Source: JACNIZ01 sp964344765 (GTDB taxonomy: Bacteria; Planctomycetota; UBA1135). From it: a DNA stretch of 64,000 nucleotides. The position numbers and the translations under genes are program-made. Of the stretch, positions 8,351-16,621 are shown piece after piece. The notes beneath the pieces are model-generated. The model was not told where the DNA came from. It did no database searches and saw only the letters and a list, made by a program, of their open reading frames with translations. The stretch covers positions 124,001 to 188,000 of the forward strand of contig CAYFOM010000001.1 of NCBI GenBank assembly GCA_964344765.1, read 5' to 3'. Every line of letters begins with the position of its first letter. Positions within the stretch are counted from its first letter, which is position 1.

Positions 8351-8761
8351 TTAGTACGTTAAGTAGCTCTTACCTTTTCCATCTTCCCCGGGTAAGTCCG
8401 GGTAGATCTCTTGAGTGTTTGTGACGTAGACCCATCCGGCAGTTCCGTTCGCGCGCGGTGTGTCGGCGTTCAGGATGCGGATGCTACTTCGGTGGTTGAC
8501 AGGATTCTCGGGTATGGCCGTCAGATAGGTGGTCGTCAGAGCGATCTCCAAATCCGTGGCCGATGCCGCGATGGTTGGTTCATCTTCCAGGTATTGCCCG
8601 ACGGCAGTCCTCAGCTGATCTAGGTGGTCCTGCAAAGCGGAATTGTGTCCGCCACGATCATCAGGGTTCTTCAGAGCCGGCAACGCGGCAAAGAGAGCGA
8701 CGATGGCGACTACAAAAACCGATGCAAGGCTTTCGAACAAGGGTAGAGGCTTTTCATTCAT
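8351..8761 (-). CDS. Pseudopilin-like protein (GspG-type C-terminus, atypical prepilin motif)
   Basis: The ATG at 8761 is preceded by GAGGA at good spacing and gives 136 residues. A single N-terminal transmembrane helix (SLASVFVVAIVALFAALPAL) follows a short leader with FE, as in type IV prepilins, but no Gly/Ala sits at the expected cleavage position before it. The remainder (QLRTAVGQYLED, YLTAIPENPVN, GWVYVTNTQEIYPDLPG) resembles the major pseudopilin GspG of type II secretion. It probably anchors in the membrane; whether it is processed into a pilus is open. It is transcribed away from topB and has no pilus genes beside it. Confidence 0.6.
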   Translation of the reverse strand: MNEKPLPLFESLASVFVVAIVALFAALPALKNPDDRGGHNSALQDHLDQLRTAVGQYLEDEPTIAASATDLEIALTTTYLTAIPENPVNHRSSIRILNADTPRANGTAGWVYVTNTQEIYPDLPGEDGKGKSYLTY

Positions 8762-8940
8762 CTGGCAATTCCTCGCTATTCTTATCGGCACAAGCGCGGA
8801 AAGACCTTAACTAGGGCTGTGCTTGCCTCAGAGCGCTCGGATGGGTAATCTCCACCTTGAAATCCACCTGTCGGTGCCTGAACAGTGAATCAGGCATTTG
8901 GATTCGCAGTCCCCGGGCAAGCCGGGAAGAAATCGCCGCC

Positions 8941-11934
8941 ATGCAACTGATCATCGCCGAAAAACCGAGCGTCGCCAAAGACTTGGCACGTGTACTACCG
9001 GGCAAGTTTGAGCAACACGAAGGCTACTTCGAAGGCCCTGACCACCTGATCACCTGGGCGGTCGGCCACCTGCTCGAGCTGAAAACGCCTGAAGACTACT
9101 CGCCCGAGCTCAGTGCTTGGCTGATGGATTCGCTGCCGATCATCCCCGGCGAGGCGTCGGGTACCAGCGGCAAGGTGCTGCCGCCGTTCCAGCGCAAAGC
9201 GCGCTCGGGCATGACCAAGCAGCTGCGGTTGATCCGCAAGTTGGGGCAGCGGGATGACGTCGTCGAGTTGGTCAATGCTTGTGATGCCGCTCGCGAGGGT
9301 GAACTCATCTTTCGCGAGATCGACGATTACATGGGCTTAGGCAAGCCGGTCAAACGACTGTGGCTGCAGTCGATGACGTCCGACGGCATTCGTTCCGCCT
9401 TCGCCGAAATGGAAGACGCCGAGCGCTACGCCGGTTTGAGTGCCGCCGCTTATTGCCGCGCCGAAGCCGACTGGCTGATTGGTATGAACGCCACCCGCGG
9501 GATTACTAAACGCCTGAAAGGGCGGCGTGAATCCGGCGTGTGGTCGGCCGGCCGGGTGCAAACGCCGACGTTGGCGCTGCTGGTTCACCGCGAGCTCAAA
9601 GTGTTGGCGCACGTGCCCAAACCTTTCTGGCGGCTGAAGGGTACTTTCCATTGCCACGACCACGAGTACAACGCGCAGTACCGGGTCACGCGCACCGGCA
9701 AAGACGCCGACAAGGTGTGGGATGAAAAAGAGGCCGAAGCGCTGCTTGCCGCGTGCAAAGGTCAGCCGGTCAAAGTCAGCGAAAAAGTCAGCGAGTCCAC
9801 CCGACGGCCGCCTTATCTGCATTCGCTGACCTCGCTGCAGAAAGAAGCCAACTCGCGTTTCGGTATGTCGGCCAAACGCACCCTCGGCGCGGCGCAGCGA
9901 CTTTACGAAGGTTTTAAATGTCTGACTTATCCAAGAACCGATAGCAACGCACTGCCGCAAGATTATTTCAATCACGTCAACGAGGTCATGGATCAGTTGG
10001 CGGCGCAAAATGGCGGCGGCGAATTGGAAGCCTCGTTTAGCGAAGGCAACCGCGCCGACCAAATTGCCGAGGCAGCGAAGCTGGTGAAGCAGAATGGCTT
10101 GAAGAACACCGGCCGAAACTTTGATGATTCGAAGGTTGGCGATCACTTCGCGATTATTCCTACCGGCAAGTGGCCGGCAACTCCGCTGGGCGGCGACGAC
10201 GCCAAGGTGTTTGAGTTGGTTTTGCGTCGATTCTTGTCGGCGTTCATGGAGCCGAGCAAGTGGCAGAAGGTGATTCGCACCACTGAGGTTCAAGTGAAGT
10301 CGACGGCTAAGTTGCCGTCGTGGGCACAGGACAATCCGCCGTCGTTCTTTACCGAGTCGAATCGTTTGGTGCATAAGGGTTGGCAGTTGGTCGATCGCCG
10401 TCCGCCCGAATCGGAGTTGCTGGGCAACATCGGCGTGGCGCCGGGTGAGGTTGCCGAGGGTACGAGTAAAGCAATCGACCTCGAGCCGGATCAAACCCGT
10501 CCGCCGAAGCGCTATACCGAAGCAAGCTTGCTGAAAGCAATGGAGCAAGCCACCGATTTGGACTTGGATGCGCACGGCGCAATCGAGGACGAAGACGACC
10601 TCGCCAACCTGAAGAGTAGTGGTCTAGGCACTCCGGCGACGCGCGCCGACACCATCGAATCGCTGATTGCCAAAGGCTACGTACTGCGCAGTGGCAAAAC
10701 GCTGTGCGCAGCTGCGAAGGGCATCACTTTGGTGGACTTCTTGGAGCGCTTGAAGATCAACAACTTGGCCAAGGCCGAGTTGACCGCCGAGATGGAGTTC
10801 CATCTGCATCAGGTGCAGGAGGGCAAACGCGATCCCGAGAACTACATGAACGAAATCAAGGAAGCCGTCCGCGATTTCGCTGAGAAGGTTCGCGTGTTCC
10901 AGTACGAGGATTTGTTCACCGAGCTCGAGCCGATTGGTGCTTGCCCGAAGGATGGCGAGCCGATCTTTGAAGGCTTGAAGGGCTATCGCTGTTCCAAAGT
11001 GCCGGTAGGGGATCGCTTCGAGATCTTGGTCAAAGGTATGGGCCGCGAAGCCAAGGTGCCGTTGCCTGAGGTTTGCGAATTGCTGGCTGCCGAAGTCGGC
11101 AAGTTGGATGGCGTGGCCGATGTTGTTTCCGAGCCGAAGCGCACCAATGGCTATGTGCGTTTGAAGCGCAGCGCGGTCGGACCGACGCCGGACTTCATCT
11201 TGGAGCTGGAGAAGTTGGTCGAACGCGTCGTGCCGGTGGCCAGCATTAAAGAGTTCAAAGTTTCGGCGGTGGATGCCGACGAATGCGGCTTCACCATCTG
11301 GAAGGAGTTTCGCAGTCGCTACTTGAATCGTCCGGTGGTCAAGACCTTGCTCGAAACCAAAGACACCGGACCGCTGGATGGTTTCGTCAGCATGCGCGGC
11401 GAGACTTACGCCGGTCGTGTGCGTTTGGACGACGAGTTCAAACTCGAGTTCGAGCCGTACAAGGGCTACAAGGGCAGCGATGATTCGGGTGCGGTTGCGC
11501 CGGAGCTGATTTCTTACGTAATCAACGAAGCGCCTTATGTGACTTGCCCGAAATGCGAAGAGGGCAAGATCGTCGAAACGCCGACTCACTTCGAGTGCAA
11601 AGGCGAGGGCGACGAAAAAGGCTGCGGCTTGAAGATGCCGCGCACCGTGTGCAAGCGCGAAATGACGCGCGAAGATTTGCTGCCGTACTTCGAGCCGTCG
11701 GTGGGTCACACCAACTGGATCGAAGATTTTGTGTCGCGTAAGGGGCGTGCGTTTACTGCGCGCTTGGTGCGCAAGCCGAACGGTCGCCACGGCTTCGAAT
11801 TCAAGCCGCGTGAAGGCGGTCCGCGCAAGAAGACGACCAAAAAGAAGGCCACCAAGAAAAAGGCGACCAAAAAGAAAGCCGCCAAGAAGAAGGCTACAAA
11901 GAAAAAAGCCGCCAAGAAAAAAGCGGTAAAGTAG
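8941..11934 (+). CDS. topB: DNA topoisomerase III (type IA) with lysine-rich tail
   Basis: The frame is open upstream, but the ATG at 8941 begins the conserved MQLIIAEKPSVAKDLARVLP, giving 997 residues. The Toprim domain has Glu7 and CDAAREGELIF (Asp115 to Glu121). The 5Y-CAP core carries SAGRVQTPTLALLV and the catalytic Tyr330 in LTYPRTDSNALPQD, and GLGTPATRADTIESLIAKGY follows. The C-terminal part adds zinc-finger-like modules (CPKDGEPIFEGLKGYRC; CPKCEEGKIVE with two further Cys) and a FVSMRGETYAGRVRL repeat. The last 35 residues are repeats of KKKAT/KKKAA, like histone H1-like tails, for general DNA binding. The enzyme relaxes and decatenates single-stranded or replicating DNA. It is longer than E. 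coli TopB (about 650 residues), mainly at the C-terminus. Confidence 0.92.
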   Translation: MQLIIAEKPSVAKDLARVLPGKFEQHEGYFEGPDHLITWAVGHLLELKTPEDYSPELSAWLMDSLPIIPGEASGTSGKVLPPFQRKARSGMTKQLRLIRKLGQRDDVVELVNACDAAREGELIFREIDDYMGLGKPVKRLWLQSMTSDGIRSAFAEMEDAERYAGLSAAAYCRAEADWLIGMNATRGITKRLKGRRESGVWSAGRVQTPTLALLVHRELKVLAHVPKPFWRLKGTFHCHDHEYNAQYRVTRTGKDADKVWDEKEAEALLAACKGQPVKVSEKVSESTRRPPYLHSLTSLQKEANSRFGMSAKRTLGAAQRLYEGFKCLTYPRTDSNALPQDYFNHVNEVMDQLAAQNGGGELEASFSEGNRADQIAEAAKLVKQNGLKNTGRNFDDSKVGDHFAIIPTGKWPATPLGGDDAKVFELVLRRFLSAFMEPSKWQKVIRTTEVQVKSTAKLPSWAQDNPPSFFTESNRLVHKGWQLVDRRPPESELLGNIGVAPGEVAEGTSKAIDLEPDQTRPPKRYTEASLLKAMEQATDLDLDAHGAIEDEDDLANLKSSGLGTPATRADTIESLIAKGYVLRSGKTLCAAAKGITLVDFLERLKINNLAKAELTAEMEFHLHQVQEGKRDPENYMNEIKEAVRDFAEKVRVFQYEDLFTELEPIGACPKDGEPIFEGLKGYRCSKVPVGDRFEILVKGMGREAKVPLPEVCELLAAEVGKLDGVADVVSEPKRTNGYVRLKRSAVGPTPDFILELEKLVERVVPVASIKEFKVSAVDADECGFTIWKEFRSRYLNRPVVKTLLETKDTGPLDGFVSMRGETYAGRVRLDDEFKLEFEPYKGYKGSDDSGAVAPELISYVINEAPYVTCPKCEEGKIVETPTHFECKGEGDEKGCGLKMPRTVCKREMTREDLLPYFEPSVGHTNWIEDFVSRKGRAFTARLVRKPNGRHGFEFKPREGGPRKKTTKKKATKKKATKKKAAKKKATKKKAAKKKAVK

Positions 11935-11964
11935 CCCTGAATCCAACCGGCTTAAGCTGACGTG

Positions 11965-12372
11965 ATGAGTACCCTAACTGCCGAGCAACTGGATCTGCTA
12001 AACGCCGCCGAACAAGCGGCAAAGCACAGTTACTCGCCGTACAGCAACTTCGCGGTGGGTGCGGCCATTACCTGGTCCGACGGTGCGACGACCACAGGTA
12101 CCAACGTCGAAAACCTCAGCTACGGTTTGACCTTGTGTGCCGAACGCGCCGCAGTGGTCAGCGGAGTCGGCACCGGTGCTCGCAAAATTCAACGCGTCGC
12201 CATTTGGGTGGCAGCCAAGCAATTGGCGAATCCTTGCGGAGCGTGTTTGCAGGTGCTCAATGAATTCGCCGACGGAGCAACTGAGGTGGTACTAGGTGGT
12301 CAGGGACAGCAGCCGCAGTTGTGCTGCTTAAAGGATTTTCTCCCCAATCCTTTTCAAGCCGATCTGGGTTAA
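11965..12372 (+). CDS. cdd: Cytidine deaminase
   Basis: A 135-residue protein, the usual length of the tetrameric class, starting at the ATG at 11965 (a GTG lies one codon upstream). It deaminates cytidine and deoxycytidine to uridine for pyrimidine salvage in the cytoplasm. Visible motifs are YSPYSNFAVGAAI for substrate binding, TNVENLSYGLTLCAERAAV with the zinc-ligand Cys and catalytic Glu, and NPCGACLQVL with the other two zinc-ligand cysteines. The DFLPNPF at the end matches the usual LLPxxF. It follows topB by 30 bases and may be cotranscribed, and it ends at a terminator overlapping its last codons. Confidence 0.93.
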   Translation: MSTLTAEQLDLLNAAEQAAKHSYSPYSNFAVGAAITWSDGATTTGTNVENLSYGLTLCAERAAVVSGVGTGARKIQRVAIWVAAKQLANPCGACLQVLNEFADGATEVVLGGQGQQPQLCCLKDFLPNPFQADLG

Positions 12373-12389
12373 GGAACCCAGGATTTTTT
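12364..12389 (+). terminator. Terminator after cdd
   Basis: The stem CTGGGTT/AACCCAG with an AAGG loop is followed by GATTTTTT. The 5' arm overlaps the last codons of cdd, and the T-tract reaches the stop codon of the convergent lipoprotein gene. Confidence 0.8.
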
Positions 12390-12804
12390 ATTCGAAGTGC
12401 TCGGCGTACGTCGCCAGGTACAGGTCGACGGTTTCCGCGTCTTCCATAAGTCCGTCATCGGACAATCGCTTAATGGCGGGTAGGTGGCCCATGATCCAAA
12501 CGTGCAGCTGATCATGTGCCGGCCCGGTCATATTGCAGGATTGGATGATCTTCATCATTCTGCCGTGCAATCCGGCGCCCACTTGCTTCAACCCGGCTTG
12601 GTCTAAGCTGGGGTAGTTTGAGTCCTCGAAAAAGGAAATCGATTCGACGAAGGCGGCACCCATTTCAGTGGACATTTGCCATTTTTCGCCGTTGTTGAGC
12701 TCAAGGGATTCCAGCGAATGAGATCCCGAAGTCGTTCCAAGATTGCAAGATGAAAGGAACAACCCGGCCAAGCAGGTCAAGATCAATAGGAAGGGAGGGC
12801 GCAT
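12388..12804 (-). CDS. Small lipoprotein of unknown function
   Basis: A 138-residue product from the ATG at 12804 (a GTG three codons upstream is possible). It starts with a lipoprotein signal, FLLILTCLAGLFLSSCN, with lipobox LSSC. The mature part is mostly helical and acidic, has one further Cys in IIQSCNMTGPAHDQLH, and shows no family I recognise. The MTGPAHDQLHVWIMGHLPAI stretch resembles periplasmic metal- or copper-handling helical proteins only superficially. It is convergent with cdd, and the secreted propeller gene upstream may share its transcript (30 bases between). Confidence 0.65.
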   Translation of the reverse strand: MRPPFLLILTCLAGLFLSSCNLGTTSGSHSLESLELNNGEKWQMSTEMGAAFVESISFFEDSNYPSLDQAGLKQVGAGLHGRMMKIIQSCNMTGPAHDQLHVWIMGHLPAIKRLSDDGLMEDAETVDLYLATYAEHFE

Positions 12805-12834
12805 CGTGGGCACAGGATACTTCCGCGAAAGCTG

Positions 12835-13911
12835 CTAGACCTTCATCAAGATTCGATTGCTCTTGTTGCAGTTGGACAAGTCAATCGCCTGAAGCCAAAT
12901 CAATCCTTTAGCGGCAGCCGGCACACGCCGCAGGCCAGGGCCGACCGTTGCCGCACCTTTGGAGTCGGTTTCGGTGATCGCCACCTTGCCGAGGTTGAAG
13001 TTCAGGTCCATCATCGTGCCCGCGCACGGCAATCCATTGGGAATGGGCGACGGACCTCCATCGCCCTTGCCCCACATCAACATGACTTGGCTGTTCGGCG
13101 TAGCGCCAGTCATTTTTGCCAGCATGTAATGGCCGGTTGTGCCGGTTAGCCAAAGAGAAAAGTGAGGCGATGGTCCTTCAAGGATGACTGCTTCACCCCA
13201 ATATCCAAAGATGTCGAGCCAGTTAACGGGGTTATATATTCCAGACTCCTTATCCATCATCCAAATTGCATGGTCGAAATAATAAAGGGCACCCTTTTTA
13301 TCGAAGCACATTGAAATTGTTGCTCCAGTGGGGCCTGAAAAATTTGAATTCTGGTCATCTGCAACCCCTGAGGTCATGTCAATTTGAACTAAGCCTTCAA
13401 GGAGATCGAAACCGTAAAGGGCGCTTCCATCAAATGTAAGAGCCATTATTTCATTTGAGCCGGTGCTTCCGATATAGGATGTCGTGCCGGCGGATAGGTC
13501 GATTTGGTACAGATCATGGATTCCGCCTACAAATGGACCAAGTGGGTCATCAATAACGAAAAGTTCGTCGTTGGGGCCGAACTCAATGGCATGGATGCCC
13601 AATAGGGAGGAACGATAGACAAGGGTTGCATTGCCTGTATTGGGGTCAATTTCAAAAATCCGATACCCAGTTATCCAGTCGCCGGAAGAACCAAACAGCT
13701 TGCCTTGGCTATCCATAGCTAGTCCATGCCAAAGGTGGTGGTGGTGATTGGTTGGGCCAATAAAGGTCGTGTCTCCGGTGTTCAGATCAATGGAATGCAG
13801 TTCGCCGTTCAGTCCCATGATTAGCGCTTCTTGTGCAGGGAGCGCTGGTGGAATCAGTGTTGCAGCGATGAATAAATAGATCCATCGAGGAAAAAAGAGG
13901 GGAATGCGCAT
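12835..13911 (-). CDS. Secreted beta-propeller-like protein
   Basis: A 358-residue protein with a signal peptide (RWIYLFIAATLIPPALPAQ). It contains repeated propeller-like units: GLNGELHSIDLNTGDTTFIG, then YRIFEIDPNTGNATLVY, LYQIDLSAGTTSYIG and LVQIDMTSGVAD, a pattern seen in DUF4394-like and YncE-like proteins. The C-terminal third ends WLQAIDLSNCNKSNRILMKV, a CxxSNRI ending common in planctomycete secreted proteins. The central part is visibly richer in A and T than its neighbours, which may mean relaxed codon use or acquisition by transfer. No catalytic residues are evident. A role in binding an extracellular ligand is possible but unproven. Confidence 0.65.
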   Translation of the reverse strand: MRIPLFFPRWIYLFIAATLIPPALPAQEALIMGLNGELHSIDLNTGDTTFIGPTNHHHHLWHGLAMDSQGKLFGSSGDWITGYRIFEIDPNTGNATLVYRSSLLGIHAIEFGPNDELFVIDDPLGPFVGGIHDLYQIDLSAGTTSYIGSTGSNEIMALTFDGSALYGFDLLEGLVQIDMTSGVADDQNSNFSGPTGATISMCFDKKGALYYFDHAIWMMDKESGIYNPVNWLDIFGYWGEAVILEGPSPHFSLWLTGTTGHYMLAKMTGATPNSQVMLMWGKGDGGPSPIPNGLPCAGTMMDLNFNLGKVAITETDSKGAATVGPGLRRVPAAAKGLIWLQAIDLSNCNKSNRILMKV

Positions 13912-13965
13912 GGCGAAGCAGGGAATTACATCCTACTTCGGATGCGCAAAGCTAGCTCTGAATTA

Positions 13966-14751
13966 CTACAGCACGTCGCGGCTGCGGGCGGCGCGGTCGG
14001 CACCGATGAAGAACACCACGGTGGCGATGGCGATGACTAGGAAGGAGGTCGCGACGGTGGGTGGATCCGGGTCGGGCGAGAACATGCCGGTCCAGGTGTT
14101 TTCGATTTGGCACCACTCGCGGATTAGGCTGAGTAGGTAGCGGTGCGGCGAGGTGAAGCGGATGCTTCCGGGTAGCGAGCCGAAGAAGGCGCCCCAGCCA
14201 ATCAAGAAGAAGGCTGCCCATAGGATGGCGCGCTTGAACCACACACCGAGTAATAGGCAAAGCGCGGAGTAGGGGATCGCGCCTAGGACTAAGACTGAGG
14301 TAAGGCCGATGATACGTGACCACCAAGCGTCGTCGCTGTCGGCGGGGGCGGCGGACATCAGCAAGAGCCCGGGCACGACGGCGGCGGAAATCAGGATGGG
14401 CAGCATCGCCAGCAGGCTGCCTTGCCAAATGCCGAGTAGTGAGACCCAGCGCGGCGTTGGTCGGGTGTAGAAGTAACCGACCGAGGTGTTGTCGTAAAGC
14501 TCGCCGAGAATCGGCAGCACCGTGAACATGCACATAAACGGCAGCGCAAAGTACACACAGATCGGCACGATGTATTTGCCGTACAAGCCGAACGGATCAC
14601 CGACGCCGTGCGCTGCGCCTACACTTGCGATCAAAATTGGGAACGCGGCGAGCAACACATTCGGCAGCGCGCGCATGCCGGAGAAACGGCGGCGGAAGAC
14701 GTATCCGCGCAGTGCTTGAATGGCCGAAAAGTATTTCATCGGGCTGCTCAT
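13966..14751 (-). CDS. ABC transporter permease (ABC-2 type-like)
   Basis: A 261-residue integral membrane protein with about six hydrophobic segments, for example NVLLAAFPILIASVGAAHGV, YFALPFMCMFTVLPILGELY, MLPILISAAVVPGLLLMS, GLTSVLVLGAIPYSALCLLL, AILWAAFFLIGWGAFFGSL and SFLVIAIATVVFFIGA. YDNTSVGYFYTRPTPRWVSL resembles the cytoplasmic coupling region of ABC-2 permeases that lie next to a single ATPase. Its start overlaps the stop of the ATPase gene by 4 bases (ATGA), so the two should be made together. It is last in a four-gene operon of two ATPase/permease pairs. Substrate unknown. Confidence 0.75.
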   Translation of the reverse strand: MSSPMKYFSAIQALRGYVFRRRFSGMRALPNVLLAAFPILIASVGAAHGVGDPFGLYGKYIVPICVYFALPFMCMFTVLPILGELYDNTSVGYFYTRPTPRWVSLLGIWQGSLLAMLPILISAAVVPGLLLMSAAPADSDDAWWSRIIGLTSVLVLGAIPYSALCLLLGVWFKRAILWAAFFLIGWGAFFGSLPGSIRFTSPHRYLLSLIREWCQIENTWTGMFSPDPDPPTVATSFLVIAIATVVFFIGADRAARSRDVL

Positions 14752-15731
14752 GCGTAGTCTCCTACCAGCATGCCGAACACGGCTTCCAGGTTTTCGTCTT
14801 CCAGGTCCATGCTTTCAATCCAGCCTTGGCGGCCGAAGTCGGTCAGGTGGTCGAGCAGTTCATTGAGGCGGCGCGTTTCCACTTGCAGCTTGTCTTCGCC
14901 GGTGAATTGAATGCCGGTGATCAGTTCAGCGGCCAGCAGCGATGCGGCGACCGGTTGCAAGTTGTCGCCGCTGATCGTCAGGCTGCGCGGTTTTTGATCG
15001 ACCAGCGCGCGGATTTCCGACAGCTTGCCTTCAGCGAGCAGACGTCCGTGATGGAGAAGGATCAGGTGTTCGGTGACCGCTTCGACTTCGTGCAGTACGT
15101 GTGAAGCCAGCACCACGGTTTTGCCGGATTCACCGAATTCGCGCACAAAGTCCAGCGTTTTGCGGCGGCTGATCGGATCCATGCCGTTCAGCGGTTCGTC
15201 GAGCAGGAGTAGCTGCGGTTCAAACAACAGCGCTTGCGCAACTTTGACGCGCTGGCGCATGCCTTTGGACATCGCATTCAGCTTGACTTCACGTTTGGCC
15301 AGCAAGCCGACCTGATCCAGCGCATGATCGGCGCGTTTGATCGCGTCTTTGCGCGATTCACCTCCCAAACATGCAAGCAAACTAAGGAAGTCCACCGCCC
15401 GTTCGGTTTCCAGGTGAATGTCGTCACCCGGTGTATGACCGACGCGCTGGAACAACTGATGACTATTCGAGGTCACGCGCTGACCAAACAAGCGCACTTC
15501 GCCGCGGCTAGGTTTGATCAACCCGGTCAGCAAACGCATCAGCGTCGACTTGCCGGATCCATTCGGCCCCAGCAATCCAATCACGCCGCTACCGACGCGC
15601 AAGTCCAACCCGGCCAAACCTTGCACCTCGCCATACCAGCGCGACAGCCCGATGCATTCAATCACCGTATCGCTAGGACTGGAATGCGTCGGCGAGTATT
15701 CGTTCGAGGAAGTAGGGGAGTGTTCGCTCAT
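14748..15731 (-). CDS. ABC transporter ATP-binding protein
   Basis: The ATG at 15731 overlaps the upstream stop by 4 bases and has GGAGG before it, giving 327 residues. An N-terminal Ser/Thr-rich stretch precedes the nucleotide-binding domain. Walker A is GLLGPNGSGKSTLMRL, the signature is MSKGMRQRVKVAQALL, Walker B is LLLLDEPLNGMDP, and the switch His lies in VVLASHVLHEVE. The last 90 residues form a C-terminal regulatory region typical of ABC-2 exporter ATPases (CcmA/NatA-like). It should energise the permease encoded directly downstream at the inner membrane. Confidence 0.88.
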   Translation of the reverse strand: MSEHSPTSSNEYSPTHSSPSDTVIECIGLSRWYGEVQGLAGLDLRVGSGVIGLLGPNGSGKSTLMRLLTGLIKPSRGEVRLFGQRVTSNSHQLFQRVGHTPGDDIHLETERAVDFLSLLACLGGESRKDAIKRADHALDQVGLLAKREVKLNAMSKGMRQRVKVAQALLFEPQLLLLDEPLNGMDPISRRKTLDFVREFGESGKTVVLASHVLHEVEAVTEHLILLHHGRLLAEGKLSEIRALVDQKPRSLTISGDNLQPVAASLLAAELITGIQFTGEDKLQVETRRLNELLDHLTDFGRQGWIESMDLEDENLEAVFGMLVGDYA

Positions 15732-16621
15732 CCGACCAAGCTCCTCCGTTTCAGACTCTTCAGCAGAATGGCCAGCGACGCCACATTCAGCGTCGTCAGC
15801 ACGGTAATCACCGACCCCGGCGACGCGTGGTGGCCGCGGATGTTGTCGACCGAATCCATGCAATAAGCGCAGAACACTTTGATGCAGTGCATGAAGCCGA
15901 TTGCATAAAGATCGTAGTTTTGAGTGATCTCGGCGAGGATTGCACCGAGCGGATTAGTGAACAAGAAAATGCTGACGAAGGTCAGGTTGGTCCAAATGCC
16001 GCTGCGCGTCAGCGTGGTCACCGCTTGCACCATCAACGCCAACGTCACCGAAATCACCGTCATCGAAAGAATAAAGGCGCCGGGCACAATTTTGACCACT
16101 TCGAAGTGATCGTCCGGCGCGGTGGTGACGTCGAAGGTCCAAATCCACAGCATCGGCAGCAGCGTGACCAGCAGCAGGAAGCAGACATAAGCGAGCGTGC
16201 GGCCGAAGAGGTAGCTGGTTGGGGTGATCGAGCGCGAGAAGTATGACTCGAATGCGTTCGATCGAATGTCGGCGGCGAGCAGGTCGTAGCCGAACACCAG
16301 CGCAAGCGGCAGCAACGTCGGATAGACGAATAGATAAAGCAGCCCGAGGTACTTATCCGGTGTGATGCGGAAGAAGTTTTCATCCGAGCGCACGATCTGG
16401 CCGACGCTTTCGGCGTATTCGCGCCAATCGGGAATGACCTGGTACAGCAGGTAAATGAACCCGGTGCACGCAAGCGCGAAGATGAACGAACCGCGCGTCA
16501 ACCAACCGACCCATTTGGATTGGCGGCCGCGGCGAATCGTCGCGTGAAAGATCGGCACCCACGCAGGTTTGTTGCTGCGCGGGCCGTCGAAGCGTGAATA
16601 CTCAGCGGCGCGGAATGCCAT
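15728..16621 (-). CDS. ABC transporter permease
   Basis: A 297-residue membrane protein. After a basic N-terminus it has about six membrane segments, including FIFALACTGFIYLLYQVI, YLGLLYLFVYPTLLPLALVF, YVCFLLLVTLLPMLWIWTF and ILSMTVISVTLALMVQAVTT. The AADIRSNAFESYFSRSITP segment is the cytoplasmic loop typical of ABC-2 permeases before TSYLFGRTLAY. Its stop overlaps the next ATPase start (ATGA) and its start shares one base with the upstream ATPase stop, which indicates strict coupling. Probably the partner of the ATPase at 16621-17583. Confidence 0.78.
   Translation of the reverse strand: MAFRAAEYSRFDGPRSNKPAWVPIFHATIRRGRQSKWVGWLTRGSFIFALACTGFIYLLYQVIPDWREYAESVGQIVRSDENFFRITPDKYLGLLYLFVYPTLLPLALVFGYDLLAADIRSNAFESYFSRSITPTSYLFGRTLAYVCFLLLVTLLPMLWIWTFDVTTAPDDHFEVVKIVPGAFILSMTVISVTLALMVQAVTTLTRSGIWTNLTFVSIFLFTNPLGAILAEITQNYDLYAIGFMHCIKVFCAYCMDSVDNIRGHHASPGSVITVLTTLNVASLAILLKSLKRRSLVG

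Noticed and set aside
9337..10575. Long minus-strand frame opposite topB
   Set aside because: Antisense to the conserved topoisomerase core; composition and lack of motifs indicate a chance frame.
11818..11934. DNA repeat array at the end of topB
   Set aside because: The repeat is a coding lysine-rich tail in frame, not a mobile or CRISPR repeat.
10624..11946. Long minus-strand frame with a hydrophobic-looking N-terminus at the topB end
   Set aside because: It is the antisense of the zinc-finger and lysine-repeat region; the apparent hydrophobic segment is the reverse reading of AAG/GCC repeats.
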